Source of the DNA: RYN-230 sp036509255
GTDB lineage: Bacteria; Actinomycetota; Actinomycetes; Streptosporangiales; Streptosporangiaceae
Direction: 5' to 3'
Assembly (NCBI GenBank): GCA_036509255.1
Contig: DATCFY010000033.1
Coordinates: 8,940 to 72,939 of the forward strand
Length of the DNA stretch: 64,000 nucleotides
Shown: positions 23,737 through 32,282 of the stretch, piece by piece
Layout of the letters: each line of letters opens with the position of its first letter
Position numbering within the stretch: the first letter of the stretch is position 1
Position numbers and translations under genes: made by a program
Notes under the pieces: generated by a model
Databases searched by the model: none
What the model was told of the DNA's origin: nothing
The model's input: the letters and a program-made list of their open reading frames with translations, nothing else

Positions 23737-26700
23737 CTACGCCCCCGGCAGGGCCTCGTCCACCAGATGCTGGTGCTCGGCCTTGTGTGCGGTGGCCGAG
23801 CCCACAGCCGGCGGGGCGCTGGCTGGCAGCGTGACCCGGCTGATCGGGCGGCCCAGGATCTCGGGCAGCTTCAGGGCCATGGTCGGCCAGGCGCCCATGT
23901 TGGCGGGCTCCTCCTGGACCCAGATGATCTCTTCCAGGCCCGGGTACTGGCCGAGTTCCGCGGTCAGCTCCTCGGCGGGAAGCGGGTACAGCCGCTCGAC
24001 GCGGATGATCGCGGTATCGGTCCGTCCCTCCTCGGCGCGCCGGTGCGCGAGGTCGTAATACACCTTGCCCGAGCAGAGCAGCGCCCGCCGGACGCCCGCC
24101 GGGTCCGGGTTCTGCGGATCGCCGATCACCGGGAGGAACGAGCCGGTGGCGAAGTCGGCCGCGGCCGAGGACGCGTCCTTGAGCCGGAGCATGGACTTCG
24201 GCGTGAACACCACCAGCGGGGCCCGCCGCGGTGACAGTGCCTGCCAGCGGAGCAGGTGGAAGTAGTTGGCTGGGGTGGTCGGCAGCGCGACGGTCATGTT
24301 CCCCTGGGCGCACAGGCCGAGGAAGCGCTCGATCCGGGCCGAGGAGTGGTCGGGCCCCTGTCCCTCGTAACCGTGCGGCAGCAGCAGGACCACGCTGGAC
24401 TGCTGGCCCCACTTCTGCTCCCCGGCGCTGATGAACTCGTCCAGGATGGTCTGCGCGCCGTTGATGAAGTCGCCGAACTGGGCTTCCCAGCAGACCAGAG
24501 CCTCGGGCCGGGCGACCGAGTAGCCGTACTCGAAGCCGACGGCCGCGAACTCCGACAGCAGCGAGTCGTAGGCAAGGAACCGGGCGCTGGCCGAGTTGAA
24601 CTGGCGCAGCGGGGTGTGCTCCGCCCCGGTGTGCCGGTCGACCAGGACCGCGTGCCGCTGGCCGAACGTGCCGCGGCGGGTGTCCTGGCCCACCAGGCGC
24701 ACCGGGTGCCCGTCCATCAGCACCGACCCGAACGCGAGCAGTTCCCCGGTCGCCCAGTCGATGGCGTTCTGCTCGACCATGGTGGCCCGGCGGGCCAGCA
24801 GGGGCTGCAGCCGCGGATGCGGGGTGAAGCCCTCTGGCAGGTTGAGCTGGGTGTCCACGATCCGCTTAATGGCCTCTTCGGAGATGGCGGTGGGCACGCT
24901 GCGGTGATCGATCGGTTCCAGGGTGGTCTGCGGCCGGACCACCGCGCCGGGGTCCATCGGCCGCTTGGACGCCTCGCGGGTCTCGGTGAAGGCCCGCTCC
25001 AGATGCTGCTGGTAGTCCCGGAGGGCCTGCTCGGCCTCTTCCATGGTGATGTCGCCCCGGCCGATCAGCGACTCGGTGTAGAGCTTGCGGGTGGATCGCT
25101 TCGCGTCGATCAGGTCGTACATCAGCGGCTGCGTGAACGAGGGATTGTCCGCCTCGTTGTGGCCCCGGCGCCGGTAGCAGATCATGTCGATGACGACGTC
25201 CTTACGGAACGTCTGCCGGTAGGCGAAGGCGAGCCGGCCCACCCGGACCACGGCCTCGGGGTCGTCCCCGTTGACGTGGAAGATCGGCGCCTGGATCATC
25301 CGCGCCACGTCCGTGGAGTACACGCTGGAGCGGGATTCCGCGGGCGCGGTGGTGAAGCCCACCTGGTTGTTCACCACGATGTGCACGGTCCCGCCGGTGC
25401 GGTACCCGCGCAGCTGGGACAGGTTCAGCGTCTCGGCGACCACACCCTGGCCGGCGAACGCGGCGTCCCCGTGGATCAGGAGGGGCAGCACCGTGAAGCC
25501 GGGCTCGCCCCTGTCGATGACGTCCTGCTTGGCCCGGACCACGCCCTCGAGGACTGGGTCAACCGCCTCGAGGTGGCTGGGGTTCGCCACCAGGGACGTC
25601 GGGATCGAGGTGCCGTCACTGCTCTTGAACACGCCGCTCGCGCCCAGGTGGTACTTCACGTCACCGGAGCCGTGCGTGCTGCGCGGGTCCAGGTTGCCCT
25701 CGAACTCCTGGAAGATCTGCGCGTAGGACTTGCCGATGATGTTGGCCAGCACGTTGAGCCGGCCCCGGTGGGCCATGCCGACCACGGCCTCGTCCAGCGG
25801 GGCCTGGGCGGCCTCGGTGAGAACCGCGTCCACCAGCGGGATCAGTGACTCCGCGCCCTCCAGGGAGAACCGGCGCTGGCCCACGTACTTGGTCTGCAGG
25901 AACATCTCGAACGCCTCGGCCACGTTCAGCCGGGACAGGATCTGCATCTGCTCGTCGTGGCCGGAGCGGTCGTGCGGCCGTTCGACCCGCGCCTGGATCC
26001 AGGCCCGCTCGTCGGGGTTCTGGATGTGCATGTACTCCACGCCGACCGTGCGGCAGTAGGAGTCCCGCAGCACCCCCAGGATCTCCCGGAGCTTCATCAG
26101 CGGCTTGCCGCCGAACCCGCCGGTGGCGAATTCCCGCTCCAGGTCCCACAGGGTCAGGCCGTGCTGGTTGATGTCCAGGTCGGGGTGCTTGCGCTGCTTG
26201 TACTCCAGCGGGTCGGTGTCGGCCATGAGATGGCCGCGGACCCGGTAGGCGTGGATCAGCTCGTGCACCCGCGCCGACTTGGTGATGTCATCCTCGTGGC
26301 CGGCCGGGATGTCCCGCACCCAGCGGATCGGCTCGTAGGGGATCTTCAGCGCCTGGAAGACCTCGTCCCAGAAGCCGTCCTCGCCGAGCAGCAGCTGGTG
26401 GATCTGGCGCAGGAATTCCCCGGACTGCGCGCCCTGGATGATCCGGTGGTCGTAGGTCGAGGTGAGCGTGACCGACTTGCTGATGGCCAGCCGGGTCATG
26501 GTCTCCTCGGCTGCGCCCTGGTAGGCCGCCGGGTACTCCATCGCGCCGACGCCCACGATGCAGCCCTGCCCGGCCATCAGCCGCGGCACGGAGTGCTCGG
26601 TGCCGATCGTGCCCGGGTTGGTCAGGCTGGTCGTGGTGCCCGCGTAGTCGTCGACGGTGAGCTTGCCGGCCCGGGCCCGCCGGACCACGTCCTCGTACGC

Positions 26701-27660
26701 CATCCAGAACTGGCGGAAGTCCATCGCCTCCGCGGCCTTGACCGCGGGCACCAGGAGCTGGCGCGAACCGTCCTTGCCGGCCACGTCGATGGCCAGGCCC
26801 AGGTTGACGTGCTCGGGTTCGAGGATCGCGGGCTTGCCGTCCAGCTCGGTGTAGGAGTGGTTCATCGCCGGGACCGCGCCCAGCGCCTTCACCACCGCGA
26901 ACCCGATCAGGTGGGTGAACGACACCTTGCCGCCCCGGCCGCGGGCCAGGTGGTTGTTGATGACGATGCGGTTGTCGATCAGCAGCTTGGCGGGCACCGT
27001 CCGGACGCTGGTCGCGGTGGGCACGCTCAGGCTGGCGGCCATGTTGACCGCGGTCCGGGCGGCCGCCCCGCGGAGCCGGGACGCCTGCGCGCCCGGCGCG
27101 GCCTGGCCTGCGCCGGCAGGCGCGGCCGGGGAGGTGGCGGGGACCGAGGGGCCAGCCGGGCGCGGGGCAGCCGGGCGCGGGGCAGCCGGCGGGGCCGAGG
27201 CCGGCGCGCTGGCCTGTCCCGCGGGCCTGGCCTGGGCCGGAGCGGCCGTGCCAGCGTTGTGGGGCGGTGCGCCGCCCGGGCTGCCGCCGCTGCCCTCCGC
27301 GCCGGGGCTGCCGGCCGGGCCGGGCTCGGCCGGCGCGCCGGGCGCGGAGGGCAGGCCCCGCTGCTCGGCGGCGCGGGCGGCCCCGCTGCCGGCGGGTGGG
27401 GAGTAATCGGCGAAGAAATTCCACCAGGCCATGTCCACCGAGCCGGGGTCGGCCAGGTAACGCTGGTAGAGCTCGTCCACGAGCCATTCGTTCGGACCGA
27501 AGTCCTTGCTGGCCGCGCCCTCGCCGGAATGCTCGTGCGGTGCGCCCTCGCCCGCTCCGGGTGCGGGACGGCTGGGTGTTGCTTCGCTGAGATCCGCGGA
27601 CTGCGGCGCCTCAGAAGACACGGCGGACATCGCCCTCTTCCGATGTTGGATTTCTGTCAC
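23737..27660 (-). CDS. kgd: multifunctional 2-oxoglutarate dehydrogenase/decarboxylase Kgd
   Basis: A 1307-residue fused enzyme of the actinobacterial type. It starts with an E1 N-terminal helix ('FGPNEWLVDELYQRYLADP', about residues 54-72), followed by an Ala/Pro/Gly linker to ~205 that replaces the lipoyl part. An E2-like acyltransferase domain (~215-440, ending in 'DHRIIQG') precedes the TPP-dependent E1 (~480-1307, with 'MAHRGRLNVLANI', 'GDAAFAGQGVVAE' and 'MICYRRRGHNEAD'). It decarboxylates 2-oxoglutarate in the TCA cycle; the E2 domain needs a separate lipoyl protein. GTG at 27660 has a GGGAGG site; ATG at 27630 is an alternative start. GarA-type regulation is known for the family but not visible here. 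Confidence 0.97.
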   Translation of the reverse strand: MTEIQHRKRAMSAVSSEAPQSADLSEATPSRPAPGAGEGAPHEHSGEGAASKDFGPNEWLVDELYQRYLADPGSVDMAWWNFFADYSPPAGSGAARAAEQRGLPSAPGAPAEPGPAGSPGAEGSGGSPGGAPPHNAGTAAPAQARPAGQASAPASAPPAAPRPAAPRPAGPSVPATSPAAPAGAGQAAPGAQASRLRGAAARTAVNMAASLSVPTATSVRTVPAKLLIDNRIVINNHLARGRGGKVSFTHLIGFAVVKALGAVPAMNHSYTELDGKPAILEPEHVNLGLAIDVAGKDGSRQLLVPAVKAAEAMDFRQFWMAYEDVVRRARAGKLTVDDYAGTTTSLTNPGTIGTEHSVPRLMAGQGCIVGVGAMEYPAAYQGAAEETMTRLAISKSVTLTSTYDHRIIQGAQSGEFLRQIHQLLLGEDGFWDEVFQALKIPYEPIRWVRDIPAGHEDDITKSARVHELIHAYRVRGHLMADTDPLEYKQRKHPDLDINQHGLTLWDLEREFATGGFGGKPLMKLREILGVLRDSYCRTVGVEYMHIQNPDERAWIQARVERPHDRSGHDEQMQILSRLNVAEAFEMFLQTKYVGQRRFSLEGAESLIPLVDAVLTEAAQAPLDEAVVGMAHRGRLNVLANIIGKSYAQIFQEFEGNLDPRSTHGSGDVKYHLGASGVFKSSDGTSIPTSLVANPSHLEAVDPVLEGVVRAKQDVIDRGEPGFTVLPLLIHGDAAFAGQGVVAETLNLSQLRGYRTGGTVHIVVNNQVGFTTAPAESRSSVYSTDVARMIQAPIFHVNGDDPEAVVRVGRLAFAYRQTFRKDVVIDMICYRRRGHNEADNPSFTQPLMYDLIDAKRSTRKLYTESLIGRGDITMEEAEQALRDYQQHLERAFTETREASKRPMDPGAVVRPQTTLEPIDHRSVPTAISEEAIKRIVDTQLNLPEGFTPHPRLQPLLARRATMVEQNAIDWATGELLAFGSVLMDGHPVRLVGQDTRRGTFGQRHAVLVDRHTGAEHTPLRQFNSASARFLAYDSLLSEFAAVGFEYGYSVARPEALVCWEAQFGDFINGAQTILDEFISAGEQKWGQQSSVVLLLPHGYEGQGPDHSSARIERFLGLCAQGNMTVALPTTPANYFHLLRWQALSPRRAPLVVFTPKSMLRLKDASSAAADFATGSFLPVIGDPQNPDPAGVRRALLCSGKVYYDLAHRRAEEGRTDTAIIRVERLYPLPAEELTAELGQYPGLEEIIWVQEEPANMGAWPTMALKLPEILGRPISRVTLPASAPPAVGSATAHKAEHQHLVDEALPGA

Positions 27661-27714
27661 TCCACGGCCTCCCAGGCTACCGCCGCGGCAGGGCCCCGGG
27701 GTCGGGCCACACGC

Positions 27715-28668
27715 TCATGATCGCGCGGACATGCGGTCCCTGTCATGCGGTGAGAGCCAGTTCACATACGGTCCCTTGGGCACGATGCGGCTCGGATTGA
27801 TCCAATCCTGGGTCTGGTAGTAGTGCCGCTTGATCTGATCGAAGTCCGTCGTGTCGCCGAAACCCGGTAGCTGGTAGAGGTCCCGCGCGTAACCCCACAG
27901 CCCCGGGTAGTCCACCAGCCGGTGCAGGTTGCACTTGTAATGGGTGTGATAGACGGCATCGAAACGGGCCAATGTTGGATATAGCCGCACATCTGCCTCG
28001 GTGATATTGCTGCCCAGCAGGAACCTGCGCCTGGTCAGCCGTTCCTCTAGCGCGCTCAGCGTGCTGAACAGCGCGTCGAATGCCTCCTCGTACGCCGCCT
28101 GGCTGGTGGCCAGCCCTGCCTTGTAGACCCCGTTGTTGACCGCGTGGTAGATCAGCGTGCTCAGCGCGTCGATCTCGGCCCGCCGCGGCACCGGGTACAG
28201 GTCGGGCGCGCCGGGCCGGTGGTACCCGCGGAACTCGGTCTCGAACGTGACCGTGATCTGCTGGAAGTCGTTCTCCACGATGCGCTGGCTGCGGGTGTCC
28301 CACACGAACGGGACGGTGAACCGGCCCCGGTAGCCGGGGTCGGTGGTCTGGTAGAGGTCGGAGACGAACCGGGCCCCGCTGACCGGGTCCACCCCGCCGC
28401 TGGAGGCCGGGAAGCGCCAGCCGCGCTCGTCCCGGATCGGATCCACCAGGCTGAGCCCGATGACCCGCTCCAGCCCGAGCAGCCTGCGCACGATCAGCGA
28501 ACGATGCGCCCACGGGTCGGCCAGGGAGGCATACAGCTGGTAGCGCCCCGGTTCTGCCAGGTACCCGCTCGATCCATCGCCCGTGATCCGCGTGGCGAAC
28601 ACGTTCGCCGGGCGGACGAAGCCGCCCGAAGGCAGGACCTCAGGGCCAGTGTCGGGAGTAACTGGCAT
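27715..28668 (-). CDS. glutathionyl-hydroquinone reductase-like, catalytic Cys missing
   Basis: A 317-residue protein of the Xi-class glutathione-transferase (YqjG/GHR) family, with an N-terminal thioredoxin-like part and a C-terminal helical part ('FLLGSNITEADVRLYPTLARFD'). The family's nucleophilic motif Cys-Pro-Trp-Ala-His appears here as 'ADPWAHR' with Asp at residue 51 (codon GAC), so the usual deglutathionylation or demycothiolation chemistry is doubtful. The ATG at 28668 follows a near-ideal GGAGGGAGG ribosome site. It lies upstream of kgd on the same strand, 54 bases away. Confidence 0.88.
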   Translation of the reverse strand: MPVTPDTGPEVLPSGGFVRPANVFATRITGDGSSGYLAEPGRYQLYASLADPWAHRSLIVRRLLGLERVIGLSLVDPIRDERGWRFPASSGGVDPVSGARFVSDLYQTTDPGYRGRFTVPFVWDTRSQRIVENDFQQITVTFETEFRGYHRPGAPDLYPVPRRAEIDALSTLIYHAVNNGVYKAGLATSQAAYEEAFDALFSTLSALEERLTRRRFLLGSNITEADVRLYPTLARFDAVYHTHYKCNLHRLVDYPGLWGYARDLYQLPGFGDTTDFDQIKRHYYQTQDWINPSRIVPKGPYVNWLSPHDRDRMSARS

Positions 28669-29001
28669 TATCCTCCCTCCTGCCGGCTGCAGCATCTGCG
28701 TCCGATTTGTCAGCAGATGATGGCCGGCCTGGTGGCCTGGCGGAAGAGGTGCCGCCAAGCTGCGGGCGAGGGCACAAACCGCACCGGCTCAGTGGCTAGC
28801 ATCGCACTCGTAGGCACTGCGTTTCCCGCAGAGGCCCAGGCCGGGTTCCCCGGTGAGGCCAGGGCCGGTCCCAGAGGGACAGCTGGACGGCCCGGCACTG
28901 GGGTGGCGGCTAAGGACGGGTTAAGGCCAGTTCGCGCCGGCGCGGTACGCGGGATTCTGGAAGAGCGCCGGGCCGGGCACTCTGGGAGAGAGGCGGACGG
29001 G
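28669..29001. other. divergent intergenic region, no gene seen
   Basis: This 333-base stretch separates the divergent GHR-like and DedA genes. It must hold both promoters. Its second half is Gly/Ala/Pro-codon-like and belongs to the open frame leading into the DedA start, but no start codon with a ribosome site supports coding. I see no RNA gene or clear dyad. Confidence 0.5.
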
Positions 29002-29664
29002 GTGTCCTCTATCACCAATGAGCTGGCCCGGCTCAGCGGCCCGGTGGCGCTGCTGCTGATGGGCGCCCTGGTCTTCGGGGAGACCGCGGTCTTCCTGGGA
29101 TTCGTTATCCCGGGGGAGACGGCGGCCGTGCTCGGCGGCGTGCTGGCCAGCCGGGGCCGGGTTTCTCTTCCGCTGCTGATCGTCGTGGTCGTCGTGGCCG
29201 CCGTGACCGGGCCGCTGGTCGGCTACGAGATAGGCCGGCACCTGGGCAGCCGGGTGATCGCCGCGCGCCGGATGCACCGGGTGGCGGCCGGCATGGACCG
29301 GGCCCAGGCGGTGCTGCGGCGGCGGGGCGGGCTGGCCGTGCTGCTCGGCCGGTTCGTCGCGGTGCTGCGCGCCCTGATGCCCGCGGTCGCCGGCACCACC
29401 CGGATGCCCTACCGCACCTTCCTGTTCTATAACGTGCTCGGCGGGATCATCTGGGGGGTCGGTTACTGCCTGCTCGGCTACGCAGCCGGCTCCGCGTACG
29501 CGGCGATCGAGCGCACCGTCGGCACCGGCGTGGCCGTCGCGGTGGCGGTCGTGGTGGTCGTCGCGGCGGCGTTCTGGGCCATCCGGCGGCACCGCCGCGA
29601 GGAGGCCGAGTTCCTCGAGGAGCCCGCCATCCCGGACCCGGCGGGCCCGGAAGGCCCCCGCTGA
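29002..29664 (+). CDS. DedA/SNARE-associated family membrane protein
   Basis: A 220-residue DedA protein with about five hydrophobic segments. It has the conserved 'FLGFVIPGETAAVLGG' near residues 31-46 and 'GRFVAVLRALMPAVAGTTRMPYRTF' near 125-150, whose Arg and Gly residues are diagnostic. DedA proteins act as membrane-lipid (undecaprenyl phosphate or phosphatidylethanolamine) flippases. The GTG at 29002 is preceded by GAGAGG; the frame continues far upstream without support. The C-terminal 20 residues are charged and cytoplasmic. Confidence 0.88.
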   Translation: MSSITNELARLSGPVALLLMGALVFGETAVFLGFVIPGETAAVLGGVLASRGRVSLPLLIVVVVVAAVTGPLVGYEIGRHLGSRVIAARRMHRVAAGMDRAQAVLRRRGGLAVLLGRFVAVLRALMPAVAGTTRMPYRTFLFYNVLGGIIWGVGYCLLGYAAGSAYAAIERTVGTGVAVAVAVVVVVAAAFWAIRRHRREEAEFLEEPAIPDPAGPEGPR

Positions 29665-29823
29665 GCCCGATGTGTTCCTTTTGTCCACCGGTGTTGACCA
29701 GGTCCCGGTTGCTCCGGGCTACTAAATCAGCACGCAGGGAAGATTTCCTCCCCCAGCCCGGATCGCGTCATGCGGGCCCAGGCCGGCCCTTGCCTAGCAT
29801 GGGTAATCAGGAGGTGGCGGAAA

Positions 29824-30198
29824 GTGCGCGAGTTCGGTGAGCTCGAGTCCGCGATCATGGATGTCGTTTGGGTGAGTGACCGGGCGTACTTAGTACGGGA
29901 GGTCCGCGAGCGGCTCTCCTATAACCGCCCACTCGCCTACACGACCGTGATGACGGTCATGAATATCTTGTACGGCAAGGGTGTGCTGTGCCGGGAGAAG
30001 CACGGCCGCGCCTGGCGCTACTGGCCTGCGGAGTCCCGCGAGGAGCACGACGCCAGGCTGATGGCGGAGGTGCTCCGCTCCGGCGGGAACGAGCGCATCA
30101 CGATGATGCGGTTCGTCGAGCGGGTCAGCGACGAGGAGCGGGAAAGCCTGCGCAACGCCGTCCTGCACATGAACGAGCGGCGGCTGGAAGCCTCGTAA
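29824..30198 (+). CDS. BlaI/MecI-family repressor
   Basis: A 124-residue winged-helix repressor. It has 'EFGELESAIMDVVW' (first helix), 'LVREVRERLSYNRPLAYTTVMTV' (recognition region) and a C-terminal dimerisation helix set. The GTG at 29824 follows an AGGAGG site by nine bases. No BlaR-type sensor protease gene is adjacent, so its inducing signal is unclear. A perfect 13-base palindrome (CGTACTTAGTACG, 29885-29897) lies inside the gene and could be an autoregulatory site. Confidence 0.9.
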   Translation: MREFGELESAIMDVVWVSDRAYLVREVRERLSYNRPLAYTTVMTVMNILYGKGVLCREKHGRAWRYWPAESREEHDARLMAEVLRSGGNERITMMRFVERVSDEERESLRNAVLHMNERRLEAS

Positions 30199-30210
30199 CC
30201 GCATTGCTGC

Positions 30211-31029
30211 TCAGCTCGCCGCGGGGCCGAACACATCCTCGCGGCGGTGCTGGAGGCAGGGCAGCGTGTCCCGGACCTTCGCGGTCAGCGCGGTGTCTAC
30301 CTCGCCGACCGCCAGCCCCGGGAACGGGCCCAGGTCCAGCCGGACGGTACCCATCGGGTCGACCAGCATGCTCCGGCCGATCCCGGTCGGGGCGCGGGTC
30401 CGGGGTGACTCCGGATCAGGCACCTGTCCCGCGGCGGCTACCCAGACCGTGTTCTCGATCGCGCGGGCCCGCACCAGGGTGACCCAGTGCTCCTCCTTGA
30501 ACAGGCCGGCCGCCCAGGCAGCCGGGACCACGAGCAGGTCGGCGCCCTGGGCCACCAGGCTGCGGGCCAGCTCGGGAAAGCGGATGTCGTAACAGGTCAG
30601 CAGGCCCACGCGGAGCCCCGCGAGGTCGGCGACGACCGGCGTGGACCCCGGGGCGACCACCTTGGACTCGGTCTCGCCGAGTGAGTCGAACAGATGGATC
30701 TTGCGGTACGCCGCCACCCGCTGCCCGGCCGCGTCGTAGCCGACCGCGGTGTTGTACACCCGGCCGTCCGGCGCGGGCTCGAATACCCCCGCGACCAGGG
30801 CTACCTCTGCTTCGCGGGCCGCGCCGGCCAGTCCGGCGCCGAACGGGCCGTCCAGCGGCTCCGCCACCGCCTGCAAATCTGTGCCGAACCGGGCCTGCGT
30901 CGCCTCCGGGAACACGGCCAGCGCCGCGCCACCCCTGGCGGCCTCGCCGAGCGCGGCGCGGACCCGGGCGAGGTTTACCGCCGGGTCCGGGCTGACTGGC
31001 AGCTGGCCGAGCGCGATCGGAATCCGCAT
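30211..31029 (-). CDS. carbon-nitrogen hydrolase (nitrilase superfamily)
   Basis: A 272-residue amidase with the full catalytic triad: Glu42 in 'FPEAT', Lys110 in 'YRKIHLFD' and Cys146 in 'LLTCYDIRFPE'. The closest functional groups are omega-amidase and deaminated-glutathione amidase (Nit1/Nit2-like); the substrate is not determined. The ATG at 31029 ('MRIPIALGQ') fits the conserved start of the fold. It is divergent from an aminotransferase gene 87 bases away, and transaminase/omega-amidase pairing is known for glutamine transaminase K-type pathways, so a joint role is possible. Confidence 0.9.
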   Translation of the reverse strand: MRIPIALGQLPVSPDPAVNLARVRAALGEAARGGAALAVFPEATQARFGTDLQAVAEPLDGPFGAGLAGAAREAEVALVAGVFEPAPDGRVYNTAVGYDAAGQRVAAYRKIHLFDSLGETESKVVAPGSTPVVADLAGLRVGLLTCYDIRFPELARSLVAQGADLLVVPAAWAAGLFKEEHWVTLVRARAIENTVWVAAAGQVPDPESPRTRAPTGIGRSMLVDPMGTVRLDLGPFPGLAVGEVDTALTAKVRDTLPCLQHRREDVFGPAAS

Positions 31030-31115
31030 GGGCGCAGCGTAATTCACGAAGCCCCGGCGCGGCAGCGGCCGGCTGGAGCGGACGGGCTGGCCGCGACGTG
31101 TGATCTCATGGCGGT

Positions 31116-32282
31116 GTGGACCGACCATTGCTGAACCGCCGGCTCACCGGCATGGGCACGACGATCTTCGCCGAGATGTCGGCACTGGCCCTGGCGACCG
31201 GGTCGGTCAACCTCGGCCAGGGCTTCCCGGACACCGACGGCCCAGCCGAGATCGCCGCCGCGGCCGCCGCGGCGATCCTCGAAGGACGGGGCAACCAGTA
31301 CCCCCCTGGCCCGGGCATCCCCGAGCTCCGGCACGCGGTCGCCGCCCACCAGAAGCGCTTCTACGGCGTGGACGTGGACCCGGACCGGGAGGTCCTGGTC
31401 ACCGCGGGCGCCACCGAGGCGATCGCTGCCGCACTGATCGCGCTCCTGGAGCCGGGCGACGAGGCCATCGCGTTCGAGCCCTACTACGACTCCTACGCCG
31501 CCTGCGTGGCCATGGCGGGCGCCACCCGGGTCCCGGTCACCCTGCGGCCGCCCGGGTTCCGCCCCGACCTCGAAGCGCTGCGGGCCGCCATCACCCCGCG
31601 CACCCGGCTGCTGCTGCTGAACACGCCGCACAACCCCACCGGGGCGGTCTTCACCCGGGCGGAGCTCACCGGGATCGCCGCGCTGGCCTGCGAGCACGAT
31701 CTGCTGGTGGTTTCCGACGAGGTGTATGAGCACCTCGTCTTCGAGGGCGAGCACATCCCCATCGCCACCCTGCCTGGGATGCGCGAGCGCACCGTGACGA
31801 TCAGCTCGGCGGCCAAGACGTTCTCGTTCACCGGCTGGAAGATCGGCTGGGTGACCGGCACCCCGGAGCTGGTCACCGCGGTGCGCACCGTCAAGCAGTT
31901 CCTCACCTACGTCACCGGCGGCCCGTTCCAGTACGCGGTGGCCCAGGCGCTCGCTCTCCCTGATTCCTACTTCGCCTCGATCAGCGCGGATCTGCGTGCC
32001 AAGCGTGACCTGCTCTGCGCCGGCCTCGCCGACGTGGGGTTCGAGGTGTACCGGCCGGCCGGCACCTACTTCGTGACCACGGACGTGCGGCCGCTGGGTG
32101 AGCCGGACGGGATGGAGTTCTGCCGCGAACTGCCCGCCCGCGCGGGTGTGGTCGCCATCCCCAGCTCTGTGTTCTACGACAACGCTGAGGCGGGACGGTC
32201 CCAGGTCAGGTTCGCCTTCTGCAAGAAGCCGGAAGTGCTGCGCGAGGCGCTGGCCCGCCTGGCCCGCCGGGGCCTTGCCTAG
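31116..32282 (+). CDS. PLP-dependent aminotransferase (DapC/kynurenine type)
   Basis: A 388-residue class I/II aminotransferase beginning 'MDRPLLNRRLTGMGTTIFAEM'. It has 'NLGQGFPD', 'VTAGATEAIAAALIAL', 'LNTPHNPTGAVFT', the PLP lysine in 'SSAAKTFSFTGWKIGW' and a C-terminal domain. The closest characterised relatives are putative succinyldiaminopimelate aminotransferase (DapC) and glutamine transaminase/kynurenine aminotransferase. GTG start at 31116. The next gene (serpin) appears to overlap its last codons. Confidence 0.9.
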   Translation: MDRPLLNRRLTGMGTTIFAEMSALALATGSVNLGQGFPDTDGPAEIAAAAAAAILEGRGNQYPPGPGIPELRHAVAAHQKRFYGVDVDPDREVLVTAGATEAIAAALIALLEPGDEAIAFEPYYDSYAACVAMAGATRVPVTLRPPGFRPDLEALRAAITPRTRLLLLNTPHNPTGAVFTRAELTGIAALACEHDLLVVSDEVYEHLVFEGEHIPIATLPGMRERTVTISSAAKTFSFTGWKIGWVTGTPELVTAVRTVKQFLTYVTGGPFQYAVAQALALPDSYFASISADLRAKRDLLCAGLADVGFEVYRPAGTYFVTTDVRPLGEPDGMEFCRELPARAGVVAIPSSVFYDNAEAGRSQVRFAFCKKPEVLREALARLARRGLA

